Shown here: in pieces, positions 1 through 7,137 of the stretch
Position numbering within the stretch: the stretch's first letter is position 1
How the letters are laid out: the number at the start of each line of letters is the position of its first letter
Assembly (NCBI GenBank): GCA_021807645.1
Contig: JAKBCP010000006.1
Coordinates: 1 to 13,914, forward strand
Source: a bacterium
Lineage (GTDB): Bacteria; Vulcanimicrobiota; Vulcanimicrobiia; Vulcanimicrobiales; Vulcanimicrobiaceae
Length of the DNA stretch: 13,914 nt
Direction of reading: 5' to 3'
The notes under the pieces: model-generated
The model's input: the letters and a program-made list of their open reading frames with translations, nothing else
The model's database searches: none
What the model was told of the DNA's origin: nothing
Program-made: the position numbers and the translations under genes

Positions 1-1
1 C

Positions 2-211
2 TTTACCCGCGCAAAAATGGAGGGAACGCCGCTTCTCTCGATGCAGCCGCTCGCCGACGCGACAGCGGTTGCGCGCGCCGGTTACGATGGATGGAAACGC
101 GGAAAGCGCGTCGTGATTCCCGGAGTAATGAACGCCGCGCTCGCGTTCTCGCCGAAGGTTACTCCGCGCGCGATGTTGCTCCGTATCTCGCGCCGGTTGG
201 TCGAACGATAG
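2..211 (+). CDS. Short-chain dehydrogenase (SDR), C-terminal fragment
   Basis: The reading frame is already open at base 2 and stops with TAG at 209-211, so only about the last 69 residues are present and the true start lies upstream. The piece MEGTPLL, then a helix carrying ARAGYDGWKRGKRVVIPG, then a basic tail is the usual C-terminal end of COG0300-type SDR oxidoreductases. There the segment after the active site closes over the substrate and is followed by a GKRVVxPG turn. The Rossmann fold and the Ser/Tyr/Lys catalytic residues are outside the window, so neither cofactor nor substrate can be inferred. The gene converges on the glycosyltransferase gene at 701-1891, and the repeat island lies between the two 3' ends. 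Confidence 0.75.
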   Translation, partial: FTRAKMEGTPLLSMQPLADATAVARAGYDGWKRGKRVVIPGVMNAALAFSPKVTPRAMLLRISRRLVER

Positions 212-250
212 ATTTCCTGCGCCGGCGCATCGCGGCGCGCGCGGCGAAGC

Positions 251-367
251 GTGCTGTCACATCGAGTAGGCGCGGCGATTCGTGCTGTCACATCGAGTAG
301 GCGCGGCGATTCGTGCTGTCACATCGAGTAGGCGCGGCGATTCGTGCTGTCACATCGAGTAGGCGCG
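251..367. repeat. Left tandem array, 31-bp unit, about 3.8 copies
   Basis: Units begin at 251, 282, 313 and 344. The first three are identical at 31 bp; the fourth diverges after about 24 bp (344-367) and runs on into REP-like element A. Each unit starts with gtgctgtcacatcgagtagg. That start is the outer half of element A (347-385), so the array looks like a local duplication of one end of the element plus a 7-base linker. No spacers or credible coding potential are seen. Confidence 0.9.
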
Positions 368-385
368 CAGCGCCGTATCGAGATG
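347..385 (+). repeat. REP-like hairpin element A
   Basis: This 39-base element runs from ctgtcacatcgag to tatcgagatg, with a central GC hairpin: GGCGC at 362-366, loop GCA, GCGCC at 370-374. The reverse complement of element B (400-437) matches it at 30 of 38 aligned positions. One difference swaps a G-C pair for a C-G pair in the stem, so pairing is kept. This resembles bacterial repetitive extragenic palindromes, which typically sit between 3' ends of converging genes, as here. Confidence 0.7.
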
Positions 386-399
386 CGCGTGTCGGCGGT

Positions 400-437
400 C
401 CCTCGATACGCCGCTTCGCGGCTACTCGGGATGACAG
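400..437 (-). repeat. REP-like hairpin element B, inverted relative to A
   Basis: This is the reverse-oriented homologue of element A, separated from it by 14 bases (386-399), giving a BIME-like inverted pair. The stem is GCCGC at 410-414 and GCGGC at 418-422 around loop TTC. Its outer end (gctactcgggatgacagcg) is the sequence that is tandemly amplified in the right-hand array. Confidence 0.7.
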
Positions 438-676
438 CGTTGCGGCTACTCGGGATGACAGCGTTGCGGCTACTCGGGATGACAGCGTTGCGGCTACTCG
501 GGATGACAGCGTTGCATCTACTCGGGATGACAGCGTTGCAGCTACTCGGGATGACAGCGTTGCGGCTACTCGGGATGACAGCGTTGCAGCTACTCGGGAT
601 GACAGCGTTGCAGCTACTCGGGATGACAGCGTTGCGGCTACTCGGGATAACAGCGTTGCAGCTACTCGGGATAACG
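421..676. repeat. Right tandem array, 24-bp unit, about 10.7 copies
   Basis: Units start every 24 bases from 421 to 661; the core is gctactcgggatgacagcg followed by five linker bases. Variation is light. The unit at 517 begins tctactc, the linker ends in G or A, and the last two units (637, 661) read ataac in place of atgac. The last unit is partial, ending near 676, only 25 bases before the glycosyltransferase stop codon. Because 24 is a multiple of 3, the array stays open in several frames on both strands and yields low-complexity ORFs that should not be taken as genes. Confidence 0.93.
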
Positions 677-700
677 GCACCGGCGCATCGAGGCGCGCGT

Positions 701-1891
701 TTAGAGCGCGGCGAGTTGGAGTTGCGGCGCGAACGGTGAATCGTCGGCGGGAATCGTTCCGTCGACGGCGATCTGCGAGATGAGCGCGGCGATGCGGCGC
801 GACGACGCTTTCGGTGCAACCTCTTCCTGGCGAATACGAATCTGCACCAGCCGCGCCGGATCGGCGATCATACGCTCTACTGCATGAACGACCTGCGCTG
901 CGCCGTGAAGCGCGACTTCGCCGAGCCCGTTCTTGCGCACGAAATCGACGTTCCCGCGCTCCTGTCCCGGAACGTAGTCGTAAACGACGACCGGCAATTG
1001 CGCGGCGTTCGCTTCGGCGAGCGAGCCCGGGCCGGCCTTGGTGACGAGCAGATCGACGGCGCGGAAATATTCGGGAATCTGATCGGTGAAGCCGAGCAGA
1101 TGCATCGGCGTCGGAAGGCTCGGTGCGAGTTCGGCGAGGCGTTCGCGGAGCGCCTCGTTGCGCCCGCAGACGACGACGAGTTCGACGGGAAGGTGCGCTT
1201 TCGCCAAAGCGATCGCCGTGGTCATCAATTTGCCGCCGCCTTCGCCGCCTGCCATCAGCATGACGATCGATGCCTGTTGCGGGAGTCCGAGTTCGCGACG
1301 TAGTTCCGGTTTGGTTCCGACGACATCGTCGAACTTGGGGTGGATTGGGTGCCCGAGCCAGCGAAGGCGCGCCGGTGAGACGCCGCGCGAGAGCGCGCGG
1401 AGGTAGACCTCGCGTGCGGGAACGACGATCGCGTCGGCATCGGGGGTCAGCCAGGATTCGTGGACTTTCCCGAGGTCGGTGATCACCGTCACGATGGGGA
1501 TGTGGTTGAGCCCGGCATCGGCGCGCGCGCGGAGCGCGGCGTGATTGAGTAACGGATGGACCGAGACGATCACGTCGGGACGGTATTCGAGGAAGAGGTT
1601 CCGGAGCCGTTCGCGATAGAGCGGCTCGCAAAAACGCACCAGGGCGCGATAGCGGCGCCGGCCGTTGGTTGCATAATAGAGCGCGCCGTAAACCGGTGGG
1701 GCGTAGCGCAGCGCCATGCTGTATCCGAGCCCCAGTTGGGTCAGCGGAAAGGCGCAGTGCGCCGCAACGTCGTCGATGCGGTGCTCGAATGAAGGATCCG
1801 TACGTTCGTCGAGCGCCGCGCAAATTGCGTTGCTGGCGCTCCGGTGTCCACCACCGGTATCCGAAATAAGAAAGAGTGCGCGCTTTGCCAT
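701..1891 (-). CDS. MGDG-synthase-like glycosyltransferase (GT28 type)
   Basis: A 396-aa protein likely to transfer a sugar from a nucleotide sugar to a diacylglycerol-type lipid at the cytoplasmic membrane. The N-terminal half is of the MGDG_synth kind: it opens with LFLISDTGGGHRSAS (7-20), the glycine-rich loop near the N-terminus, and has VITDLGKVHESWLTP (136-150). The C-terminal half is a GT-B nucleotide-sugar-binding domain with MAGGEGGGKL (223-232), TKAGPGSLAEA (284-294) and PGQERGN (318-324). This is closer to plant and bacterial MGDG synthases than to MurG. I chose ATG 1891 because GGGGAGA lies just upstream and the family start DTGGGH follows; the frame is open further upstream, but that part does not fit the family. 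The hydroxylase gene ends 10 bp upstream, so the two are probably co-transcribed. The sugar (Gal or Glc) and the exact acceptor cannot be read from sequence. Confidence 0.88.
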   Translation of the reverse strand: MAKRALFLISDTGGGHRSASNAICAALDERTDPSFEHRIDDVAAHCAFPLTQLGLGYSMALRYAPPVYGALYYATNGRRRYRALVRFCEPLYRERLRNLFLEYRPDVIVSVHPLLNHAALRARADAGLNHIPIVTVITDLGKVHESWLTPDADAIVVPAREVYLRALSRGVSPARLRWLGHPIHPKFDDVVGTKPELRRELGLPQQASIVMLMAGGEGGGKLMTTAIALAKAHLPVELVVVCGRNEALRERLAELAPSLPTPMHLLGFTDQIPEYFRAVDLLVTKAGPGSLAEANAAQLPVVVYDYVPGQERGNVDFVRKNGLGEVALHGAAQVVHAVERMIADPARLVQIRIRQEEVAPKASSRRIAALISQIAVDGTIPADDSPFAPQLQLAAL

Positions 1892-1901
1892 TATCTCCCC
1901 G

Positions 1902-2435
1902 TTAGGCGCGCACCGGTATCCTTTTCGCTCGCCGACGTCGCGTCGACGCGTTGCGGGTGCGGCGGCTGGTCGGGGCGAGAAGGCTGATGAGCGCTCGAGC
2001 CGGAGCATCGTAAAAGCGGAAGATGTCGCCGAACTCGATCTCGGGGTTTCGGTGGTGACCGTCATGATCCTCGGGAAGGACGATCTGAAGAGGGCGGAGG
2101 GTCGCTTGCAGCCAGCGGGGGCTCTTCCAGCCGAGTTCGGTGGTATGGCGCCACCAAACGTGGATCTGGCCGAGGAGGAGGCCGAGGAGGGCTCCTTCCC
2201 AGGAAAGCCGAGCGGCGAAGGCGGCGACGATGAGGTAGGGCAGCGCTCCGAGGAACCCGTCGAGTAGAATCGCCGGATCGCGGGAAAGAACGGCATGATC
2301 CCAATAGGAACGACGACGGTCGTGATGGGTGCGCAAGTGCAACGTGAACCAAAGATGCTGCGGAACGTGATAGAAGAAGGTCGAACCGAGATCGCCGATA
2401 ACGAGGACGATCAGTAATGCACCGACGATATTCAT
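1902..2435 (-). CDS. Small fatty-acid hydroxylase / sterol desaturase-family membrane protein
   Basis: A 177-aa membrane protein with the histidine clusters of the di-iron fatty-acid hydroxylase superfamily: HVPQH (23-27), HLRTHH (33-38), HVWWRH (92-97) and HDGHH (124-128). The last is followed by FGDIFRFYD, matching the FGxxxxxxD stretch typical of the family. Hydrophobic segments at about 3-20 and 55-92 fit a small integral membrane enzyme that would hydroxylate or desaturate a lipid chain using O2. It is shorter than many members and ends in a basic tail (about 158-177). The start ATG at 2435 has an upstream AAGGGA. It probably forms an operon with the glycosyltransferase 10 bp downstream, suggesting modified glycolipid synthesis. 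Substrate is unknown; a carotenoid or sterol-like lipid is also possible. Confidence 0.75.
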   Translation of the reverse strand: MNIVGALLIVLVIGDLGSTFFYHVPQHLWFTLHLRTHHDRRRSYWDHAVLSRDPAILLDGFLGALPYLIVAAFAARLSWEGALLGLLLGQIHVWWRHTTELGWKSPRWLQATLRPLQIVLPEDHDGHHRNPEIEFGDIFRFYDAPARALISLLAPTSRRTRNASTRRRRAKRIPVRA

Positions 2436-3151
2436 GGTTGCGTTCCCTTCTCGCTCGCGCGACGCCGATAGCGTTGACGCTGTTGTGCGCGTGTAGCGCG
2501 TTCTCCTTGCACCGGCCGCAACCGCGCGCTCGAATTCATCGATTTGACGTACCGTTAGTTAATGCGATCTTAAGTTGGCCGCGCAATCGTCTGCTTCATG
2601 GGCTCGCAGGCGGAGATCTCGTGCGAAATGGCGGCCCCGTTCGTCACGATTCGCTCGCAATCGCGCGCGCGATCCTCGCCGATAACCCGCGCATCGATGC
2701 CGTTGCGGCCCTTTATCTTGCGATAAGTACGCAACGCGCTGCGCGTGAAAACGCGTTACCGCCGCTCTTTCTCGCTGCGACGCTGCTGCAAGAATCTGCA
2801 TACGATCCTTATGCGCTTTCATCGTCGGGTGCGATCGGCATCGGTCAATTCATGCCGGGAACCGCTGCAGAGGTAGGGCTCGATCCGTTCGATCCCTATG
2901 CGTCGATCCGTGCATCGGCGCGGCTCCTCGGCGGTTACGTCGCGAAATATCGCATGAAGGGCGTCGGGGCGCCGGTCGGCTCGCCCTACGCGCTTGCCTT
3001 GGCGGCATATAACGCCGGGCCCGGCGCGGTGCTTGCATATCGCGGCGTTCCACCGTATGCCGAGACCGTACAATATATCGCATTAATTCGCTATCGATGG
3101 GAGAAGATGCGCGCGTACGAGCGACGCGGGCGGATTCTTTTGCGATTGTAG
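2417..3151 (+). CDS. Lytic transglycosylase, SLT domain, probable lipoprotein
   Basis: A 244-aa protein that would cleave peptidoglycan glycan strands between MurNAc and GlcNAc. The N-terminus is a signal sequence (basic MHRRYSWLR, then hydrophobic) ending in TLLCAC (21-26). Cys26 could be a lipobox cysteine anchoring it to a membrane, though the -2 Cys is unusual. Residues 80-235 form the goose-lysozyme-like SLT domain: catalytic Glu126 in LLQESAYDP, then SSSGAIGIGQFMPGTA (135-150) and AAYNAGPG (206-213). Start ATG 2417 has GAGGA at 2403-2407, nine bases upstream. That start lies 19 bp inside the divergent hydroxylase gene, so each gene's promoter must lie within or across the other's 5' coding end. 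No cell-wall-binding domain is present. Confidence 0.9.
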   Translation: MHRRYSWLRSLLARATPIALTLLCACSAFSLHRPQPRARIHRFDVPLVNAILSWPRNRLLHGLAGGDLVRNGGPVRHDSLAIARAILADNPRIDAVAALYLAISTQRAARENALPPLFLAATLLQESAYDPYALSSSGAIGIGQFMPGTAAEVGLDPFDPYASIRASARLLGGYVAKYRMKGVGAPVGSPYALALAAYNAGPGAVLAYRGVPPYAETVQYIALIRYRWEKMRAYERRGRILLRL

Positions 3152-3331
3152 GAGTTTGCCCGACTTCGGCGCATTTTCGCCCCCAGACCGCCTTTTGTCC
3201 GAATACTTCGTTGCTCATCGGTCACGAAGCTACGGCTTCGCTCCCTCTTCGCGCCTCGTTTTCGAACGAAATTCGATGCTGGATCCGACAATGGCCAAAG
3301 TCAGACGAACTCCTAGCGAAGCGCGCCGACG
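3152..3331. other. Intergenic gap with a small hairpin
   Basis: This 180-bp gap separates the transglycosylase from the permease gene. It holds a 6-bp stem at 3225-3240 (CGAAGC, loop TACG, GCTTCG) with no following T-run, so it is not a clear terminator. I see no convincing sigma-70 promoter, tRNA or small gene here. Confidence 0.4.
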
Positions 3332-4735
3332 ATGAGTCGCTTCCGTCAATTGCTCGCGCGACAACCGATCGCGCGCGATTCCGTGCAGGGCGATGGGCCG
3401 CGGCTTCGTCGCGCTCTCGGCTGGCCCGCACTCACCGCAATCGGCCTCGGTACGATGCTCGGCGGAATTTTTCCGACGATCGGCGCGGGCGCGCACGTCG
3501 CCGGGCCGGCGGTCATACTCGCCTATCTCTTCTCCGGGCTCGTCAGCCTCTGCGTCGCGCTCTGTTACGCTGAATTCGCATCGATGGTTCCGATCGCGGG
3601 AAGTGCTTACACCTACGCCTACGCAACGCTCGGCGAGTTCGTGGCGTGGGTGATCGGCTGGGATCTCATTCTCGAGTACGGGCTATCGGTTGCGCCGACC
3701 GCTTCGTCGTGGTCCCAATATGCCGGCCATTTATTGGCGAAAGCCGGCATCGTTTTGCCGTCGTGGGCGCGCGAAGCGAATGTCTTTACGACGCATCCGC
3801 AGTTCGATCTCATCGCGGCGCTGATCACGCTTGCAATCGCCGCCCTGGTGGCGATCGGTATTCGCGAATCCGCCCGCATCAACGGGGCACTCGTGATCTT
3901 TCAGGTGCTTTCGATGCTGATCTTCCTCGCGGTGGTTCTGCCGGGCGTCCATGCAGCAAACCTCACGCCGTTCGCACCGCATGGCTGGCATGGCATCGTT
4001 GCGAGCACGGCGCTGGTCTTTTACGCCTATATCGGCTTCGATACCGTAACGGTGGCATCCGAAGAGGCGCACGAACCGAAACGACACGTGCCGATCGGTA
4101 TTCTCCTGGCCCTCGCGATCGGCGGCCTACTCTACGTGGCGATTGCGTACGCTACGGTGGGGGCGATGCCGTACGGGCGCCTCTCCGAGGGCGCCGCGAT
4201 GCTCGACGCTCTAGGAAACGTCTCGCACGATAACGTCATCTATGCAGTCGTTGCCCTCGGCGGCGTCGCCGGCAATACCACAGTGATGCTCACGTCGCTG
4301 TTGGGGCAGATCCGCATCTTCTACGTGATGGCGCGAGATCGCATGCTGCCGCCGGGCGTCGCGCGTATCCACCCGGTCTTTCGAACGCCGGCTCGCATGA
4401 CCGTCATCACCGGCGTCATCGTCGCCGCCTTGGCGGCGGTGTTGCCGCTCTCGACGCTGCTGGATTTCGTGAATATCGGCACGCTCTCGGCCTTCGCCAT
4501 CGTCTGTGCCGGCGTCTTGGTTTTACGCATCGTCGAACCGGATGCGCCGCGCCCGTTCCGCGCCCCGCTGGCGCCGCTCTTTACGGTCTTGGGGGCTCTC
4601 GGCTGCATCTATCTCATCACGGGGCTGTCGCTGCCCACGTGGTTGCGTTTTGCAGCGTGGTTCGTGGTCGGCCTGGCGGTCTATTTCCTCTACGGTTTTC
4701 ACCGTTCGTTGCTGCGGCCGGAGCCGAAACCATGA
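3332..4735 (+). CDS. APC-superfamily amino-acid permease
   Basis: A 467-aa polytopic membrane protein of the amino acid-polyamine-organocation superfamily, closest in pattern to the cationic amino-acid (YfnA/GkApcT-like) group. The unwound first helix carries GLGTMLGGIFPTIGAGA (38-54). YIGFDTVTVASEEAHEPK (223-240) is the conserved helix-6/loop motif, and QIRIFYVMARDRMLP (326-340) is the helix-8/loop signature of this group. About 12 hydrophobic segments are visible, and the length is normal. Start ATG 3332 lacks a strong Shine-Dalgarno but places LRRALGWPALTAIGLG in the usual position. Its stop overlaps the egtD start (ATGA at 4732-4735), implying co-translation. It may import an amino acid such as histidine for EgtD, but the substrate is inferred from context only. 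Confidence 0.88.
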   Translation: MSRFRQLLARQPIARDSVQGDGPRLRRALGWPALTAIGLGTMLGGIFPTIGAGAHVAGPAVILAYLFSGLVSLCVALCYAEFASMVPIAGSAYTYAYATLGEFVAWVIGWDLILEYGLSVAPTASSWSQYAGHLLAKAGIVLPSWAREANVFTTHPQFDLIAALITLAIAALVAIGIRESARINGALVIFQVLSMLIFLAVVLPGVHAANLTPFAPHGWHGIVASTALVFYAYIGFDTVTVASEEAHEPKRHVPIGILLALAIGGLLYVAIAYATVGAMPYGRLSEGAAMLDALGNVSHDNVIYAVVALGGVAGNTTVMLTSLLGQIRIFYVMARDRMLPPGVARIHPVFRTPARMTVITGVIVAALAAVLPLSTLLDFVNIGTLSAFAIVCAGVLVLRIVEPDAPRPFRAPLAPLFTVLGALGCIYLITGLSLPTWLRFAAWFVVGLAVYFLYGFHRSLLRPEPKP

Positions 4736-5727
4736 TCTCCGCGGAGTTCGGCGACCGCTATAGCGAGCGCATTTGGGAGAATCATACGGCCGAAGATTTC
4801 GAGCGCGACGTTCTGCACGGTCTGCGCGCGACGCAAAAATCGATTTCCTCGAAATATCTCTACGATGCACTGGGCTCGGCGCTCTTCGAGGCGATCGTGT
4901 TGCTTCCCGAGTACGACCTGCCTCGACGCGAGCGCCTGCTCTTGGAGCGTCATGCGTCGACGATCGTTGCGAATCTCGGGCCGTCGCCGCACCTGCTCGA
5001 ACTCGGGAGCGGGAGCTCCGAGAAAACGCGGATGCTCATCGAAGCGGCGATCGAAAATTACGGAAGCGCCGTTTACACGGCGATCGACATTTCACTCGAA
5101 GCGCTACGCGCCGCTGCCGCGCAATTACTCGAGAGCTACCCGTCGCTAGTCGTCGATGCACTCGCGGGCGACTATTTCCAAGTTCTTGCCGAAGTATCGC
5201 GACGGCCGGCAACGCTCGCGCTGTTCTTGGGCTCGAACCTCGGGAATTATCCGGGGCGCCGCGGCCAGGAACTCCTGCGCGCGATCGGCGGCGCTCTCGC
5301 GCCGCACGACCTCCTTTTGCTCGGCGTGGACCTTCGGAAAGATCGCGCGGCGATGGAGCGTGCCTACAACGACCCCATCGGCGTGACGGCGGCATTTTCG
5401 AAAAACGTTCTCGCACGCGTGAATCGCGAGCTCGGCGCCGAGATCGAGGTCGAAAACTTTCGCCACATGTCGCACTTCGACGAAGTTACGGGGAGCATCG
5501 AATCGTATCTCATCGCGAAGGAGAGCGCGACGTACGCGCTCGGCGAGGGGCGGGGCACGATAAGCGTGACCGAAGGCGAGCGCGTCCATATCGAATCGTC
5601 GCATAAGTTCACGCGCGAGGAGCTCCACGACCTTGCCGCCGCTACCGGCTTTGACGAGCGGATGTATATGCCCGACGACGACGCCGGCTTTGCTTTGGTG
5701 CTGTTGGAGCGCCGCGAAGGCCTCTAA
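4732..5727 (+). CDS. egtD: L-histidine Nalpha-methyltransferase EgtD
   Basis: A 331-aa SAM-dependent enzyme expected to trimethylate histidine to hercynine, the first step of ergothioneine synthesis. SAM motif I is LELGSGSSEKT (89-99). By alignment from memory with Mycobacterium smegmatis EgtD, the histidine-binding residues are kept. Tyr44 (LYD) and Tyr61 (LPEY) match Tyr39 and Tyr56. Asn172 (GSNLGN) matches Asn166. Glu288 and Ser290 (IESSHKF) match Glu282 and Ser284. The position of Met252 appears to be Ser258. The segment DPIGVTAAFSKNVLARVNRE (204-223) is also typical. ATG 4732 is chosen over upstream in-frame codons because it gives the family N-terminus and overlaps the permease stop by 4 nt. 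No EgtB sulfoxide synthase or EgtE lyase lies in this window, so the rest of the pathway must be elsewhere or absent. Confidence 0.9.
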   Translation: MISAEFGDRYSERIWENHTAEDFERDVLHGLRATQKSISSKYLYDALGSALFEAIVLLPEYDLPRRERLLLERHASTIVANLGPSPHLLELGSGSSEKTRMLIEAAIENYGSAVYTAIDISLEALRAAAAQLLESYPSLVVDALAGDYFQVLAEVSRRPATLALFLGSNLGNYPGRRGQELLRAIGGALAPHDLLLLGVDLRKDRAAMERAYNDPIGVTAAFSKNVLARVNRELGAEIEVENFRHMSHFDEVTGSIESYLIAKESATYALGEGRGTISVTEGERVHIESSHKFTREELHDLAAATGFDERMYMPDDDAGFALVLLERREGL

Positions 5728-5746
5728 CCGCGGAGTCTCTCGAGTA

Positions 5747-6340
5747 TTACGCGCTCGCTCGTCGTCGCGCAGAGCGTTCGAGAGCGCGAAACGCCAACTC
5801 GGCCAACAGGGCGATCGCGACGACGCCGAGCGCTCCCTGCACGAGCATCGCGCGGTTCTGAAGCGCGAAGCCGGTAAAGAGTATCGCGCCCAGCCCGCTT
5901 CCGCCGACATACCCGCCGAGGGTGGCAAGTGCGATGCTGCCGAGGGTGGCGATGCGAAGCCCGGAAAGGATCGCCGGAATCGCGAGTGGGAGTTCGACGC
6001 GCAGCCGACGCTTCCAGGATGGAAGCCCGAGCGCCGTGGCGACTTCGCGTTGCTCCGCGGGAATCGCGCGAACCCCGGCGACGGTGCTGCGAAAGATCGC
6101 ATAGAGCGCATAGGCGACCAGCGCGATCTCGACGCTCGCATTTCCGAGCCCCACGAATTGCACGAGTACGGCCAGGAGCGCGAGCGACGGAATCGTGTAG
6201 AGCGCTCCGAGAAGCGCCGAGAGCGGCCGTTCGACGCTCGGGCGATCGGCGAGCGCGAGTGCGGCGGGAACGGCGACGGCAGCCGCAACGGCGACCGCGA
6301 ACGCACAGAGCGCAATATGGGCGGAGATCGCCGCAATCAC
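5747..6340 (-). CDS. QAT-family ABC transporter permease (second permease)
   Basis: A 197-aa inner-membrane permease of the quaternary-amine/osmoprotectant importer class (OpuCB/OpuCD, YehW/YehY type). About five hydrophobic helices are visible. The EAA loop that docks on the ATPase lies at about 93-130 (IPAEQREVATALGLPSWKRR, then LPLAIPAILSGLR), followed by GGYVGGSGLG (142-151). I chose GTG 6340 because it overlaps the ATPase stop as GTGA, the same arrangement as at the preceding junction, and because the upstream in-frame stretch is ATPase coding sequence in another frame. The gene ends 19 bp from the egtD stop, tail to tail, with no visible terminator between them. It is the last gene of the four-gene operon. 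Confidence 0.87.
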   Translation of the reverse strand: MIAAISAHIALCAFAVAVAAAVAVPAALALADRPSVERPLSALLGALYTIPSLALLAVLVQFVGLGNASVEIALVAYALYAIFRSTVAGVRAIPAEQREVATALGLPSWKRRLRVELPLAIPAILSGLRIATLGSIALATLGGYVGGSGLGAILFTGFALQNRAMLVQGALGVVAIALLAELAFRALERSARRRASA

Positions 6341-7137
6341 GTCGGCTGCTCGCGCGTCGCCAGGCGTGCCAGGCGATACTCGTGCAAGAGTCGGTCGCCG
6401 CAAAGAAGAGCGGCGGTAGAGTCGTCGGGCGGCCGCTCGAGCATCGCGCGCGGGCTTCCGACCGCTCGTAAGCGGCCGTCGTCGATGACGGCGATGCGAT
6501 CTCCCAGAAAGAGCGCTTCGTCGACGTCGTGCGTAACGAATAACGTCGTCGTGCGCGCGTTGCGGAGGACGTCGAGCAATTCGGCTTGGAGTTGCGGACG
6601 GAGAATCGGATCGACCGCACCAAAGGGCTCGTCGAGCAACAGCAAGCGGGGATACGCCATCAGCGCACGGGCGATTCCAACGCGCTGTGCCTGTCCGCCC
6701 GAGAGCGCGCGCGGGCGTCGTTTGCGATAGACCGTCGGATCGAGGCGTACGGTCGCGAGAATCTCATCGATGCGTGCATCGATGCGCGCGCGCGGCCAAC
6801 CTAACGTCTCCGGCACGAGGGCGAGATTTTCGGCGACGGTGAGGTGTGCGAAGAGACCGACGCCCTGGATCGCGTAGCCGATCGTTCGGCGGAACGGATC
6901 GAGCGCGAACGTGGCCAGATCGCGCCCGTCGATCTCGATGCGTCCATCGCAGAGTTCGACGAGGCGATTGACGCAGCGCAAAAGCGTACTCTTACCCGAG
7001 CCGGAGGCACCGACGATGGTAAGGAGCTCTCCCGCTGCGATATCTAAAGAGATCCGGTCGAGTGCGAGCGCCGGCGACCCGGGAAAACGCACCGAAGCCC
7101 GGTCGAAGCGAAGAGCGTAGGGCGCTTCAACCGTCAC
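6337..7137 (-). CDS. QAT-family ABC transporter ATP-binding protein
   Basis: A 266-aa ABC ATPase powering the importer. All nucleotide-binding motifs are intact: Walker A GASGSGKST, Q-loop in GYAIQGVGLF, signature LSGGQAQRVGIARAL, Walker B LLLLDEPFGAVD, and switch His in FVTHDVDEAL. The body is closest to OpuCA/ProV-like subunits. The short C-terminal extension after the ABC domain is too short to contain the paired CBS domains of many OpuA/OpuC ATPases, so osmotic sensing through CBS domains is not expected. GTG 7137 is chosen because it forms a 4-nt GTGA overlap with the binding-protein stop and gives a normal N-terminus (VTVEAPYALRFDRASVRF). The frame remains open for over 1 kb upstream, but that part is a shadow of the neighbouring genes. 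Confidence 0.92.
   Translation of the reverse strand: MTVEAPYALRFDRASVRFPGSPALALDRISLDIAAGELLTIVGASGSGKSTLLRCVNRLVELCDGRIEIDGRDLATFALDPFRRTIGYAIQGVGLFAHLTVAENLALVPETLGWPRARIDARIDEILATVRLDPTVYRKRRPRALSGGQAQRVGIARALMAYPRLLLLDEPFGAVDPILRPQLQAELLDVLRNARTTTLFVTHDVDEALFLGDRIAVIDDGRLRAVGSPRAMLERPPDDSTAALLCGDRLLHEYRLARLATREQPT

Noticed and set aside
251..676. CRISPR array
   Set aside because: Units are contiguous (24 and 31 bp) with no variable spacers, and no cas genes are present in the window.
313..819. Overlapping ORFs on both strands encoding octapeptide repeats (such as TRDDSVAA, LGMTALRL, NAVIPSSR)
   Set aside because: They exist because the 24-bp unit is a multiple of three and lacks stops in several frames. 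They have no plausible start with a ribosome site, they read equally well on both strands, and the array sits between two gene 3' ends.
288..1823. Long arginine/serine-rich ORF of 511 codons on the minus strand
   Set aside because: It is a different frame of the glycosyltransferase gene plus the repeat island. Its composition is extreme Arg/Ser/Pro typical of high-GC shadow frames and it has no recognisable motif.
3097..3573. 158-codon plus-strand ORF bridging the gap before the permease
   Set aside because: It overlaps the end of the transglycosylase and the beginning of the permease in another frame and shows no motif; it is Arg/Ala-rich shadow sequence.
5728..5746. Bidirectional terminator between egtD and the ABC operon
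   Set aside because: The 19-bp gap has no adequate inverted repeat with flanking A/T tracts.
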